Source of the DNA: Ornithinimicrobium flavum | GTDB lineage: Bacteria; Actinomycetota; Actinomycetes; Actinomycetales; Dermatophilaceae | Assembly: GCF_004526345.1 (NCBI RefSeq) | Contig: NZ_CP038213.1 | Location: forward strand, 1,116,001 to 1,180,000 | Length of the DNA stretch: 64,000 bases | Direction of reading: 5' to 3' | Shown: one piece after another, positions 45,586 to 54,552 of the stretch | Numbering within the stretch: the first letter of the stretch is position 1 | Layout of the letters: each line of letters begins with the position of its first letter | Position numbers and translations under genes: made by a program | Notes under the pieces: model-generated | The model's input: the letters and a program-made list of their open reading frames with translations, nothing else | What the model was told of the DNA's origin: nothing | The model's database searches: none

Positions 45586-46323
45586 TCAGGCTGCGGGCAC
45601 CGTCCCCACGGCGGCGCGGGCCACGGCGCGCAGCGTGAAGGACCCCTGCGGCGAACCGAGGCGGTCGAGGTATGCCGCGCGCAGCGTGGCGCGCCGGTCC
45701 TCCGGCTGGGCGACCAGGTAGGCACCGGCCGGCCCGACGCCCAGCAGGAACGTGGACCAGAGCTCGTCGGTGTCCGCATACCCCGAGGTGACGGTGAGGT
45801 GCTCCTCGGCGACGTGCGTGAGGCCGGCCCCGGACAGCAGGGCCGTGAGCTGTCCCGGGCGGCCGAAGCGCATGGTCCCCAGCTCGCCGGGGGCGTCCGG
45901 GTCCACCGACTCGGCGGCGTCCCAGAAGGCACGCAGCATCTCCATCCCGCCCTCGTAGTCCCAGACGCAGGCCGCCACCCGCCCGCCGGGCACGACCACC
46001 CGCGACATCTCGCGGACCGCCCGCTCGGCGTCGGAGACGAAGTGCAGCACCAGCTGGGCCAGGGCGAGGTCGACGGTGTCGTCGTCCCACGGCAGCGTCT
46101 CGGCGGGCGCCTCGCGCAGGTCCACGTCGGGCAGCGCGGCCCGGCAGGCGGCGAGCTGGGCGGGGGAGGGGTCGCACCCGGCCACCCGGTCGGTGCCCAG
46201 CCGCGCCACCAGCTCCCTCGTCAGTGCCCCGGTGCCACAGCCCACGTCCAGCGCCCGCTGCCCGGCCGACACCCCGGCCAGGTCGGCGAGCAGGGGGGCC
46301 AGGGCGACGGAGTACCGGCCCAT
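45586..46323 (-). CDS. Class I SAM-dependent methyltransferase
   Basis: A 245-residue methyltransferase: RALDVGCGTGALTREL (motif I), GCDPSPAQLAACR, VDLALAQLVLHFVSDAE, and VPGGRVAACVWDYEGG. Substrate unknown. Homologs usually begin about 16 residues earlier with a TFTSGGDAYDAFMGRYS-like segment; that coding sequence is present upstream here but no start codon is, so either an upstream start was lost or translation begins at ATG 46323. Confidence 0.82.
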   Translation of the reverse strand: MGRYSVALAPLLADLAGVSAGQRALDVGCGTGALTRELVARLGTDRVAGCDPSPAQLAACRAALPDVDLREAPAETLPWDDDTVDLALAQLVLHFVSDAERAVREMSRVVVPGGRVAACVWDYEGGMEMLRAFWDAAESVDPDAPGELGTMRFGRPGQLTALLSGAGLTHVAEEHLTVTSGYADTDELWSTFLLGVGPAGAYLVAQPEDRRATLRAAYLDRLGSPQGSFTLRAVARAAVGTVPAA

Positions 46324-46385
46324 GAAGGCGTCGTAGGCGTCTCCGCCGCTGGTGAAGGTGCGGACGGATCGCTGTGCACGGCTCT

Positions 46386-46423
46386 TGTGTCACATTCATC
46401 GCCCGAACGTTGAATGTGACACA
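46386..46423. repeat. 38-bp palindromic element, copy 2
   Basis: TGTGTCACATTCA and TGAATGTGACACA are exact inverted 13-mers around a 12-base centre. It matches the 22019 element at 30 of 38 positions. It lies between the TPM-like gene (ends 46507, minus strand) and the methyltransferase gene, so it could end the former's transcript. Confidence 0.8.
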
Positions 46424-46506
46424 TGTGCCGGCCGGGGGGTGGGGCGGGATGTGGACGGGGCGGGGTGGTGCGGGCTCCGCGACGTGCGGGCCTCGCACCG
46501 GCGGGG

Positions 46507-47979
46507 TCAGAAGCGGGAGGAGCTGCCCGCGCCGCTGAAGCTGCCGCCGCCGCTGTAGCCGGAGGTGGACCCGGAGGTGGCGGACCGGGCCTGCTCGACC
46601 TCGCTGGTCCCGGTGGAGTAGCCGCTGCGGAAGGAGCTGACGGCGTACCATGTCCAGGCCGGGTGGGCCGTGCTGACGATCGTCGGCTCGGCGGGGTGGC
46701 CGGAGCGGCCCGTGCGCATGGCCTCGGCGAGGGTGCGCTGCTCGTCCTCGTCCTCGCTGAACGTGCGGGCGACGACCCCGGCGAGGTCGTCGAGCAGGCT
46801 GCTCAGCTGGTCGCGGGTGGCGCGCAGGTGGTCCAGGGCGTCGTCGGGGGTGACCTCCCCAGCCTCCAGCTCGGCCCGCATCCGGTCCAGCCTCACCAGC
46901 TCGCGGCTGGCGAAGCTGCGCAGCGCCCGTGACTCCGCCGTCCCCCGGGCCGCGTCCGGCAGCTCCTCGCCGAGCAGCGGCTCCACCGCCTCGAGGTCGC
47001 GCCGCAGCGGCGCGGTCTCGCGCTCCCAGACCTCGGGCCAGGCGGAGTCCAGGTTGAGGAGGGTCGCGGTGCCGGCGATGACGTCGTCCAGCTCGTCCAG
47101 GGCCCGGGCCTTGTCACGGTATGCGGTGAGCCTGGCCACGGACTCCTTGGTGTCGTAGTCCCGCTCCGGGATCGACCGGGCCTCGTTGCTGAGCTCGGTC
47201 AGCTCCCGCACCCCGCGGGCGTAGTCGTCGTAGCGCCGCAGCATCGCCCCGCCGTAGCGCGTGCCGTCCGGGATGAGGCGGGCGTGCAGCTCGGTCACCT
47301 CGGCGTCCCGCACGACGGCAGCCATCCGCCGGTCACCCTCGGCGCGGGCCTCCCGGCTGCGGCCCGCCCGGCGCAGGCCGACCCCGAGGTAGGCCCCGGA
47401 GGCGACCAGGGTCGCGAGCGAGGCGGCCCCGGCGGCGACACCGCCGCCCGTCGTGCGCAGGAAGGGTGCGTTCATCCGGGCGGCCGCGGCCTCCACCCCG
47501 ACGACCGCCCCCTCGGTCCACCGGCCGGCGCGCAGGTCGTCCTTGGTCGCGTCCTGGATCTCCAGCTGGCTGTCCTGCCCGACCTTGCGGTTCTCCCCGA
47601 AGTAGGTGCCGACCAGGCGCCCCTCCGGGTCGACGGCGTAGATGTAGAGGTCGTCGGCCCACGTCTGCCCGTCGGCGCTGAGCCACTCCGTGCGCGACTC
47701 CCGCGCGTGCGCCAGGACCGCGTCGTTGAGGGCGCGGTCGTCGGTCGCGGCGGCCGCCCCGCCGCGGGAGGTGAAGAGCGCCACCGTGGTCGGCTCGTGG
47801 AAGCGCACGTCCTCCACCGCGGCCCGCAGCGTCGGCTCGTGCAGGATCTCGGCGGTGTCGTCCACGACCACCTCGGACGCGGCGTGCTCCGGTGCCTGGG
47901 CGAGGAACAGCCCGACGCTCGTGCCCACCACGGCGAGCGACGCGAGCCCCCCGACCAGTCCCCTGCGCAGGTTCGACAT
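46507..47979 (-). CDS. TPM-like (DUF5129) membrane protein
   Basis: A 490-residue protein with a signal-anchor helix (GLVGGLASLAVVGTSVGLFL), an extracytoplasmic TPM-type domain (VVDDTAEILHEPTLRAAVEDV, TVALFTSRGG), one membrane helix near residue 195 (AAGAASLATLVASGAYLGVGL), a long helical cytoplasmic region and a Ser/Gly tail (GYSGGGSFSGAGSSSRF) like that of many TPM proteins. Matches DUF5129 as I know it. Function unknown. ATG 47979. Confidence 0.8.
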   Translation of the reverse strand: MSNLRRGLVGGLASLAVVGTSVGLFLAQAPEHAASEVVVDDTAEILHEPTLRAAVEDVRFHEPTTVALFTSRGGAAAATDDRALNDAVLAHARESRTEWLSADGQTWADDLYIYAVDPEGRLVGTYFGENRKVGQDSQLEIQDATKDDLRAGRWTEGAVVGVEAAAARMNAPFLRTTGGGVAAGAASLATLVASGAYLGVGLRRAGRSREARAEGDRRMAAVVRDAEVTELHARLIPDGTRYGGAMLRRYDDYARGVRELTELSNEARSIPERDYDTKESVARLTAYRDKARALDELDDVIAGTATLLNLDSAWPEVWERETAPLRRDLEAVEPLLGEELPDAARGTAESRALRSFASRELVRLDRMRAELEAGEVTPDDALDHLRATRDQLSSLLDDLAGVVARTFSEDEDEQRTLAEAMRTGRSGHPAEPTIVSTAHPAWTWYAVSSFRSGYSTGTSEVEQARSATSGSTSGYSGGGSFSGAGSSSRF

Positions 47980-48050
47980 ACCTCTCCTCCGGTCCCCGAC
48001 CCCCTGGTGAGCCGTCCCTGCCCACCCTACCGATGAGGCAGGCTGTCCCC

Positions 48051-49046
48051 ATGGCGTCCTCCGACCCGCCCCGGATCCGACGGGCAGCGCAGCGTTACGC
48101 GACCGACCACGAGCAGTACCGTGCGGCGACCGACGCCTACCTCACCCTCGTGACCCAGCTGCTGGACGACGCCGGCATCAACTACCTCGACGTCAGCGGC
48201 CGCACCAAGACGGTCGAGTCCTACGCCGGGAAGCTCGCGCGGCGCGTCGACGGCCGGCTGGTCTACCCCGACCCGGGGCGGGACGTGACCGACCAGATCG
48301 GCATCCGGATCATCACCTACGTCCTGGCCGACGTGCAGGCCGTCGCTGAGCTCCTCGCCGACCAGCTCGTCGTCCTCGACGACCGCGACATGGGGCGGGA
48401 GACGGCGGCCGAGGGTCGGTGGGGCTACTCGAGCCGCCACCTGCTCATCGGTCTGGACCCGGTGCGGGAGAAGGCGAGGGGACCCATGAAGGGCCGGCGC
48501 GCCTCGGTCCAGATCAGGACGGTGCTGCAGCACGCGTGGGCCGAGTTCGAGCACGACATCCGCTACAAGGGCTCGGTCCCGGAGGCGCACGCCCCCGACT
48601 TCGACCGCCGCTTCACCCTTGCCGCCGGGCTGCTGGAGCTGGCGGACCAGCAGTTCACCTCCATCCGCGACCGCCTCCGCGAGGAGTCGACGCCCCCGGT
48701 CGAGGAAGCGGACGACGACCCCCGCATCGGCACGCAGGAGCTGTCCGCCTTCCTGGCCGGTCAGTTCGCCGACGCCGGCTGGTCACGGACCGACCACTAC
48801 GCGTGGGTGTCCGGGCTGCTGCTCGAGCTCGGGATCACCTCGCTCGCCGAGCTCCGTGAGCTGCTCCGCACCGTCGACCTCGCCGCGATCGAGACCCGGA
48901 TGGGCTACCGCTACCCGCCCGGCGCGGTCCGCCGCCTCGACGACGTGCTGCTGTCCGTCTTCACCGACCGGTATGTCGCGCTGCACGGCAACGCGCACCG
49001 GCGCGGCCTGCTCCGCTCGCGTCTGGAGAAGCTGGCGGGAGACTGA
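48051..49046 (+). CDS. RelA/SpoT-type nucleotide synthetase
   Basis: A 331-residue protein with a single (p)ppGpp-synthetase-like domain: SGRTKTVESYAGKLARR, DVTDQIGIRIITYVLADVQ, WGYSSRHLLIG and VQIRTVLQHAWAEFEHDIRYK. There is no HD hydrolase domain and no TGS/ACT domain, so it is a small alarmone synthetase-like enzyme. Residues about 230 to 330 form an extra helical domain (FLAGQFADAGWSRTDHYAWV) which I do not recognise. ATG 48051; ATG 48033 is an alternative. Some small synthetases serve in toxin-antitoxin defence; no antitoxin is seen beside it. Confidence 0.85.
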   Translation: MASSDPPRIRRAAQRYATDHEQYRAATDAYLTLVTQLLDDAGINYLDVSGRTKTVESYAGKLARRVDGRLVYPDPGRDVTDQIGIRIITYVLADVQAVAELLADQLVVLDDRDMGRETAAEGRWGYSSRHLLIGLDPVREKARGPMKGRRASVQIRTVLQHAWAEFEHDIRYKGSVPEAHAPDFDRRFTLAAGLLELADQQFTSIRDRLREESTPPVEEADDDPRIGTQELSAFLAGQFADAGWSRTDHYAWVSGLLLELGITSLAELRELLRTVDLAAIETRMGYRYPPGAVRRLDDVLLSVFTDRYVALHGNAHRRGLLRSRLEKLAGD

Positions 49047-49157
49047 GCAGGCCCGCGCCGGCCACGCAGAACGGCGACCGGGAAGGTTGCGCGTCCGGAG
49101 CTCACCACCTGGGCGAGCTGAGACCATGCCGACACCGACATCGCAGGAGTGCACGCC

Positions 49158-49688
49158 ATGACCTACCGCTACGGCCTGAAGTGGAACGTCCGCCGGGGCC
49201 ACCCGGTCGAGGAGATCGACGAGGCGACCGCGCGAGAACGCTTCCGGGAGGGCCCCCAGTTCTCGGTGAGCAGGATCACGCACGGTCGGACCGTGCCGGA
49301 CTACACCCTGAGCATGCAGCCCGGAGGCACCCATCTCCGGGTCCTGAAGTACGACGAGTTCGGCTCGACCGTCGAGATCTTCGACTTCTCGGAGCGGGAG
49401 GGCGATGACCGTCTCTTCATGAACGGCTACGCGGTCTACGTCTACCCCGACGACGCGACCCGGCCGCGGACGTTCTCCCAGGCGGTGGCGCACAAGTCCT
49501 GGGTCTTCCGGGAGGACGGCACCGCCACCTGCCGGGAGGTCGTCAAGCCGCAGCCCGACGCCCGGATCTCCGAGTACCGCGACCTTGACGTCTCCGGCCA
49601 CTGGCGCGCCCGGCCCGCCTTCGGCGACTGGGACCGCTTCGGCGAGCACCCCGAGCCCGCCGGCGGGACCGCGGGCGGCCCCGCCTGA
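49158..49688 (+). CDS. Conserved-looking protein of unknown function
   Basis: A 176-residue soluble protein with a likely beta-sandwich pattern (YRYGLKWNVRRGHPVEEID, DYTLSMQPGGTHLRVLKYDE, RLFMNGYAVYVYPDD). No family recognised, no signal peptide, Pro/Gly tail. ATG 49158 is chosen because AGGAG lies eight bases upstream; the GTG at 49149 overlaps that site. It converges with the flavin reductase gene. Confidence 0.7.
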   Translation: MTYRYGLKWNVRRGHPVEEIDEATARERFREGPQFSVSRITHGRTVPDYTLSMQPGGTHLRVLKYDEFGSTVEIFDFSEREGDDRLFMNGYAVYVYPDDATRPRTFSQAVAHKSWVFREDGTATCREVVKPQPDARISEYRDLDVSGHWRARPAFGDWDRFGEHPEPAGGTAGGPA

Positions 49689-49698
49689 CGACGAACGG

Positions 49699-50268
49699 TC
49701 AGGTGTCGCGCGGCAGGACCGTCAGCACCCGCTCGACGTGGTCGCGGAACTCCTGCATGTAGTCGGTGAGGACCTTCCGCAGCGACTCGTCGCTGACCTC
49801 GCCGTCCTCGCCGTAGACGTCCGCGTCGAAGGCGATGTACGCCTCGGGGGAGGTCATCTGCCGGGCGTTGCAGTAGCTCAGGACACCGCGCAGGCTCTGC
49901 TGGGCCAGCGCGGTCCCGAGCCCGCTGGGCGACGCGCCGATGACCCCGGCCGGCACGTGGTCGAAGGAGTTCTCTCCGTAGGGGCGGGAGGCCCAGTCCA
50001 GGGCGTTCTTCAGGGCGCCCGGGATGGAGCGGTTGTACTCCGGCGTGATGAACAGGACCGCGTCCGAGGCCGCGATCGCCTCCTTGAGGGCACGGCCCTC
50101 TGGCGGGTAGTCCTTGTCGTACTCCGGCGCGTAGAGGGGCAGGTCCTTGATCGAGATCTCCGTGAACTCCAGGTCGTCCGGGGCGTACCGGATCAGCGCC
50201 TTGCTCAGCGTCCGGTTGATCGACGTCGACGACAGGCTCCCGATGAAGTATCCGACCTGGTAGACCAT
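49699..50268 (-). CDS. NADPH-dependent FMN reductase
   Basis: A 189-residue flavodoxin-fold enzyme: GSLSSTSINRTLSKAL (FMN phosphate loop), LPLYAPEYD, FITPEYNRSIPGALKNALDW (the signature segment) and ASPSGLGTALAQQSLR. It reduces FMN or quinone-like substrates with NADPH. Start ATG 50268 has a perfect AGGAGG at six bases, suggesting strong translation. Confidence 0.92.
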   Translation of the reverse strand: MVYQVGYFIGSLSSTSINRTLSKALIRYAPDDLEFTEISIKDLPLYAPEYDKDYPPEGRALKEAIAASDAVLFITPEYNRSIPGALKNALDWASRPYGENSFDHVPAGVIGASPSGLGTALAQQSLRGVLSYCNARQMTSPEAYIAFDADVYGEDGEVSDESLRKVLTDYMQEFRDHVERVLTVLPRDT

Positions 50269-50403
50269 GGTGTCCTCCTGTGCTCGGCGGTGCGGCCCGG
50301 GGTCGGGCGCGCACCCCAGGTTGGCAGACATCGCCCCGGCCCACACCTGGAGCGACGGTCACCGGCGGGGAGGCAGGCGGACGGACGGGCAGGCCGGGTG
50401 GGG

Positions 50404-51441
50404 TCAGGTCAGACGTCGCGCCAGCTCGACGATCGTGCGCTCCCGGTGCAGGTCACGGTCGACCGGGTCGGCGTCATACGCCCCCGCGACCGGCTGGACC
50501 ATCACCTCGGCGACGTCGAAGCGGTCCGCGAGCTCGCGGACCCCGGCGGCGACCTCCTCGGCCGTGCCGACCAGCCAGGAGGCGGTCACCGCCTCGAAGG
50601 TCGGCCTGGGCAGCGGCAGGGGCGTGGCCTCCGCCTCCTCCACGGTCATGAGCGGTCGGCGCTGCATCGGCCCGGGGACCTGCAGGCTCGCCATCATGTG
50701 CTGGAAGGGGAGCGCGAGGCGGCGGGCCTCCTCGGTCGTGCCGGCGACGACGGCGTTCACGGTCAGGAAGGTCTGCGGCTCACCCTCGCCGGCGTAGGCG
50801 GAGCGGTAGAGTTCCAGCGCCTGCTCCGTGCCCCGGCCCGAGAAGTGGTGCGCGAAGACGTAGGGCAGTCCGAGCTGGGCGGCCAGGCGTGCGGAGTAGT
50901 CCGAGGACCCGAGCAGCCACACCGGCGGAGCCGCACCGGCCCGCGGCGTCGCGACCACCTCGTGCTGGTGGGTGCCGATCTGCACCGCGGCCCCCTCGGG
51001 GGACATGAAGGCCATCACCTGCTGGACGTACTCCGGGAAGCGCTGCACCTGGTCCTGCTCGGACAGGCCCGAGCGCAGGGCCCAGCTGGTCACCGGGTCG
51101 GTGCCGGGGGCCCGCCCGAGCCCCAGGTCGATCCGGCCCGGGTATGCGGCCTCGAGCAGGGCGAACTGCTCGGCCACCGCGAGCGGGGCGTGGTTGGGGA
51201 GCATGACGCCGCCGGAGCCGAACCGGATCCGGCGGGTGACCGCCGCGAGCATCCCGATCGTCACCGGCGGGCTCGTCGAGGCCACGGACAGGGTGTTGTG
51301 GTGCTCAGCCAGCCAGTACCGGTGCGCACCCGCCTCGTCCGCGGCCCGGGCCAGGCTGCGTGCCGCGTCCAGCGCCTGGGCGGTGGTCTGGCCGGAGCGG
51401 ACGGGGAGCAGGTCGAGGACGGAGACGCGGATGGGTGACAT
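50404..51441 (-). CDS. LLM-class flavin-dependent oxidoreductase
   Basis: A 345-residue luciferase-like monooxygenase: SVLDLLPVRSGQTTAQAL at the start, YWLAEHHNTLSVASTSPPV, RFGSGGVMLPNHAPLAVAEQ, GRIDLGLGRAPGTDP and VWLLGSSDYSARLAAQLGLP. This is the bacterial-luciferase-like group usually using FMN. The preceding flavin reductase gene may supply reduced flavin. ATG 51441 is preferred over the GTG three codons upstream because of better spacing from GGTGAGGG. Confidence 0.9.
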   Translation of the reverse strand: MSPIRVSVLDLLPVRSGQTTAQALDAARSLARAADEAGAHRYWLAEHHNTLSVASTSPPVTIGMLAAVTRRIRFGSGGVMLPNHAPLAVAEQFALLEAAYPGRIDLGLGRAPGTDPVTSWALRSGLSEQDQVQRFPEYVQQVMAFMSPEGAAVQIGTHQHEVVATPRAGAAPPVWLLGSSDYSARLAAQLGLPYVFAHHFSGRGTEQALELYRSAYAGEGEPQTFLTVNAVVAGTTEEARRLALPFQHMMASLQVPGPMQRRPLMTVEEAEATPLPLPRPTFEAVTASWLVGTAEEVAAGVRELADRFDVAEVMVQPVAGAYDADPVDRDLHRERTIVELARRLT

Positions 51442-51502
51442 GTCCCTCACCTTACGCCCGGGGCCGCACCGGCGGCTGACGGGGACGGCCCGGCCGACGC
51501 CG

Positions 51503-52558
51503 CTACCGGTCCGCCCCCGGGCGGATCACCGTCACACCCGGTGCCGCAGCCCCGCTCATCGCAGCGAGGGCCTGCGGCGCCTCGGACAGGCCGATGGTCC
51601 GGGTGAGGAAGCGCTCGGGCTCCAACCGACCGGCCGCGATGTCGGCCAGCAGCCGGGGGTAGTCGTGCGCCGGCATGCCGTGGCTGCCGAGCACCTGCAG
51701 CTCCTGGGCGATGACGACGTGCATCGGCACCGTCGCCCGGTCCTGCACCACCACCGGCGGCAGCAGCCCGATCTGCACGTGCCGGCCGCGCACCCGCAGG
51801 CTCAGCACCGCCGAGCGGACCGTCTCGACCAGACCGAGGGCGTCCACGGTGAGGTGCGCCCCGCCGCCGGTCGCGTCGCGGACCCGGTCGACCAGCGACG
51901 GGGACGACCCGTCCAGGGTGACGGCGGCCCCGACCTCGGCGGCCAGCGCCAGAGCATCCTGGCTGACGTCGACCGCCACGACCCGCGCACCGCGGGACGC
52001 GGCCACCATGACCGCGGCCAGCCCCACCCCGCCGCACCCGATCACGGCCACCTGCTCACCCTCGGCCACCTGGCCCACGTCGACGATGCCGCGGTACGCG
52101 GTGGCGAACCGGCAACCCAGCCCCGCGGCCACGTCGAAACCGACCCCGTCGGGCAGGGTGACGACGTTGGCGTCGGCCCACGGGATCGCGACCCGCTCGG
52201 CGAACGACCCCGGCCCGCTGAAGCCCGGCTGCCACTGCCGGGGGCAGACGTGGGAGTGGCCGGCACGGCATACCTCGCAGGTGCCGCAGCCGCAGACGAA
52301 GGGCACCACGACGCGCTCGCCGACCCGCACCCGCTCGACCCCGGCGCCGACCTGCTCGACGACGCCGGCGAACTCGTGCCCGGGCACGTGGGGGAGCGTG
52401 GCGATGTCGGGATCGTGCCCCTGCCAGCCGTGCCAGTCGGAGCGGCACAGGCCGGTCGCCTCGACCCGGATGACGACGCCGCCCGGCTCGGCGACCGGCT
52501 CCGGCACGTCGGTGAGGTAGGGGGTGGCCCCGAAGGAGTCGAACCGGACCGCGCGCAT
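51503..52558 (-). CDS. Zinc-dependent alcohol dehydrogenase
   Basis: A 351-residue medium-chain dehydrogenase. Catalytic zinc ligands are in TGLCRSDWHGW and PGHEFAGVV; structural zinc Cys are in CGCGTCEVCRAGHSHVC; the Rossmann loop is VIGCGGVGLAAV. It oxidises an alcohol or reduces an aldehyde with NAD(P); substrate unknown. ATG 52558 or the GTG two codons before it; no ribosome site, so possibly leaderless. Confidence 0.92.
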   Translation of the reverse strand: MRAVRFDSFGATPYLTDVPEPVAEPGGVVIRVEATGLCRSDWHGWQGHDPDIATLPHVPGHEFAGVVEQVGAGVERVRVGERVVVPFVCGCGTCEVCRAGHSHVCPRQWQPGFSGPGSFAERVAIPWADANVVTLPDGVGFDVAAGLGCRFATAYRGIVDVGQVAEGEQVAVIGCGGVGLAAVMVAASRGARVVAVDVSQDALALAAEVGAAVTLDGSSPSLVDRVRDATGGGAHLTVDALGLVETVRSAVLSLRVRGRHVQIGLLPPVVVQDRATVPMHVVIAQELQVLGSHGMPAHDYPRLLADIAAGRLEPERFLTRTIGLSEAPQALAAMSGAAAPGVTVIRPGADR

Positions 52559-52567
52559 GCTCACACG

Positions 52568-53413
52568 CTAGTCCGCGCGCCGCACCATCAGCCGGGTCCA
52601 CCCGCCGAGCAGCACCCGGTCGTCCTCGTCGATCCGCACCCGGACGCCCTGCTCCAGCGGACGCTCGGGCGCGGGCAGCCCGACCGTGGTGACGTAGGTG
52701 CCGTTGGAGGTGTCGAGGTCCTCGACCCACCACTGGCGCCCGTCGGTGGTCAGCTGGGCGTGCCGCACCGAGACCCCCGCGTCGGTGCCGGCGTCCAGAT
52801 CGGGGCGCAGCCCCTGCTCGAGGTTGGTCCGGCCCAGGACGAAGGTCCGCCCACCGACGAGGGGCACCACGGTGGGCGCACCGGCGTCGGGCACGGGCTG
52901 GTCGCTCTCGCGCGTGGCGGCCCAGGCGTGGTCGACCCAGATCTCGGCGACCCACTCCCCGTCCCACCGGCGGGAGGGCGGCAGTGTCTGCGGCTGCTCG
53001 TGGGCGACCCACTCCTGCTCCGGGGCGGGAGGCGCCGGCGGCGGGACGTCCGGACGGTGCTGGAGGTCCGCGGGGTCCAGCCCGATCTCCTCCGCGGTGG
53101 TCGGCAGCTCGACGTCGTCGGCCCCGCGGCGCGGCGTGATGTAGGCCTGGTGCGGCTCGGCCGCCTGCAGGTGGGTGGCGGGGGAGGGGTACTCGCCGTC
53201 GCCGTTCTCGACGGCCTCCTCGTCGACGACCGGAGGTGCGGACACCCCCGTGACGAAGTCGTAGCCGCACGACCCGCAGAAGGGCACGTCCCCGACGCTC
53301 GTCGCGTGACACTCGGGGCACTCGCGGGAGTCCTGCGGGTCGTCGCCGACGGGCTTGGCGGGGGCGGTGCGTGCCGTCTCCTCCGAGGGCTGCCGGGTCT
53401 CGTCCGCGGTCAC
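52568..53413 (-). CDS. Zinc-ribbon FHA-domain protein
   Basis: A 281-residue protein. Residues about 30 to 52 are a zinc ribbon (ECPECHATS, FCGSCGYDF). A long acidic/proline linker follows. The C-terminal FHA domain shows FVLGRTNLEQG, VSVRHAQLTT and DTSNGTYV, carrying the Arg, Ser, His and Asn that bind phosphothreonine. GTG start overlaps the previous stop (GTGA). In other actinobacteria this kind of protein sits with Ser/Thr kinase and PP2C genes; none are beside it here. Confidence 0.88.
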   Translation of the reverse strand: MTADETRQPSEETARTAPAKPVGDDPQDSRECPECHATSVGDVPFCGSCGYDFVTGVSAPPVVDEEAVENGDGEYPSPATHLQAAEPHQAYITPRRGADDVELPTTAEEIGLDPADLQHRPDVPPPAPPAPEQEWVAHEQPQTLPPSRRWDGEWVAEIWVDHAWAATRESDQPVPDAGAPTVVPLVGGRTFVLGRTNLEQGLRPDLDAGTDAGVSVRHAQLTTDGRQWWVEDLDTSNGTYVTTVGLPAPERPLEQGVRVRIDEDDRVLLGGWTRLMVRRAD

Positions 53414-54552
53414 GACCCGGTCCTCAGCTCGCCGAGGTAGGCCTCCTGCGCCGCGACGAGCGCGGCCGCACGGCGGACGTCGGCGGGCCGGGTGTGCAGG
53501 CACTCCTTGGCCGCGGTGAGCATGCCGGCCAGGTCCACGCTCGTCGGCGCCCCGCAGCCGGCGAGGGTGCTCGCCAGCCGCTCCGCACGGTCGGCCAGGT
53601 CGGCGTACTCCGCCAGCGCCGCCGCATACGTCGAGTGCGCCTGCTCGAGCGCCCGGGCGACCCGCTCCAGGTTGCTCACGTAGGCGTCCAGGTCCGGACC
53701 CTCCTCCTGCGGCACCTCACCCAGGGCCTCCACGTCGGGGATGCCGAGCCGGGGCGCCGGGTTGACCGCGTTGAGCACCTTCTCGGCCAGGGCACGCACA
53801 GCCTCCCCGCGCGCCAGCAGGTGGTCACGCTCGGCCACCGCCTGCTCGCGGTCAGCCCGGTCGTGGGCCGAGGAGGCCCGGCTGACGATGACCTCACGGT
53901 CCATGGCGGCCAGCGCCCCGATGACCCCCGCGAGGTCCGGGAGCGCGCTGTCGTCGTCCCGCTCGCGCAACGCGTCCAGCCCTTCCTGCAGCGCCCCCAG
54001 CCGCTGCTGCAGGTCCTCGTCCGGCTCGCCCTCGCGCTCCTCGACCCGCTCCCGCACCCCGTCGAGGTAGGCCTGCGCGTCCTGGACGCGCTCGGCCATG
54101 GGGATGTCGTCCTCGTCGGCGCCGATCCGCCCGCGCAGCGACGCCGCGAGGGCGTCGGACAGGCGCAGCGCGTCCGGCAGCGGCAGGGCGAGCGCCTGGG
54201 CGTCACCGTCGGGCATCTCCAGCACCCCCCACACCAGCTGGCCGACCCAGCCGCGCTGGTCCTCGTCGAGCTGCGGGTCGCCGGCCTCACCGGTGTGGCC
54301 GGACTCCCAGGTGGCCAGCAGCAGGTCGTGCCGCTGCGCGATCGCGTGGTAGAGCGTCATCGAGTGGGTGAGGTCGTGCTCGAGCGCGTCCCGGTCGTCG
54401 TGGGCGCGGGTCAGCTCGTCCAGCGCCCGCAGCTCGTGCTCGCGTCGCAGCCGCCACCGGGCCAGCTCCGAGACGTAGCGGTTGACCGCCCCGGTCGGGG
54501 GGTGGTCCCCCGGCTCGGAGGGCGGGGGCGGGGCGACGGCATACCTGGTCAC
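53410..54552 (-). CDS. Alpha-helical coiled-coil protein in the FHA operon
   Basis: A 380-residue Glu/Arg/Ala-rich, mostly helical protein (RWRLRREHELRALDELTRAH, AYLDGVRERVEEREGEPDED, YAAALAEYADLADRAERLAS). No catalytic motif recognised, no membrane helix. GTG start overlaps the stop of the preceding gene (GTGA), and its own stop overlaps the FHA gene, so three proteins are made in step and probably act together, perhaps as a scaffold for phosphorylated targets. Confidence 0.78.
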   Translation of the reverse strand: MTRYAVAPPPPSEPGDHPPTGAVNRYVSELARWRLRREHELRALDELTRAHDDRDALEHDLTHSMTLYHAIAQRHDLLLATWESGHTGEAGDPQLDEDQRGWVGQLVWGVLEMPDGDAQALALPLPDALRLSDALAASLRGRIGADEDDIPMAERVQDAQAYLDGVRERVEEREGEPDEDLQQRLGALQEGLDALRERDDDSALPDLAGVIGALAAMDREVIVSRASSAHDRADREQAVAERDHLLARGEAVRALAEKVLNAVNPAPRLGIPDVEALGEVPQEEGPDLDAYVSNLERVARALEQAHSTYAAALAEYADLADRAERLASTLAGCGAPTSVDLAGMLTAAKECLHTRPADVRRAAALVAAQEAYLGELRTGS

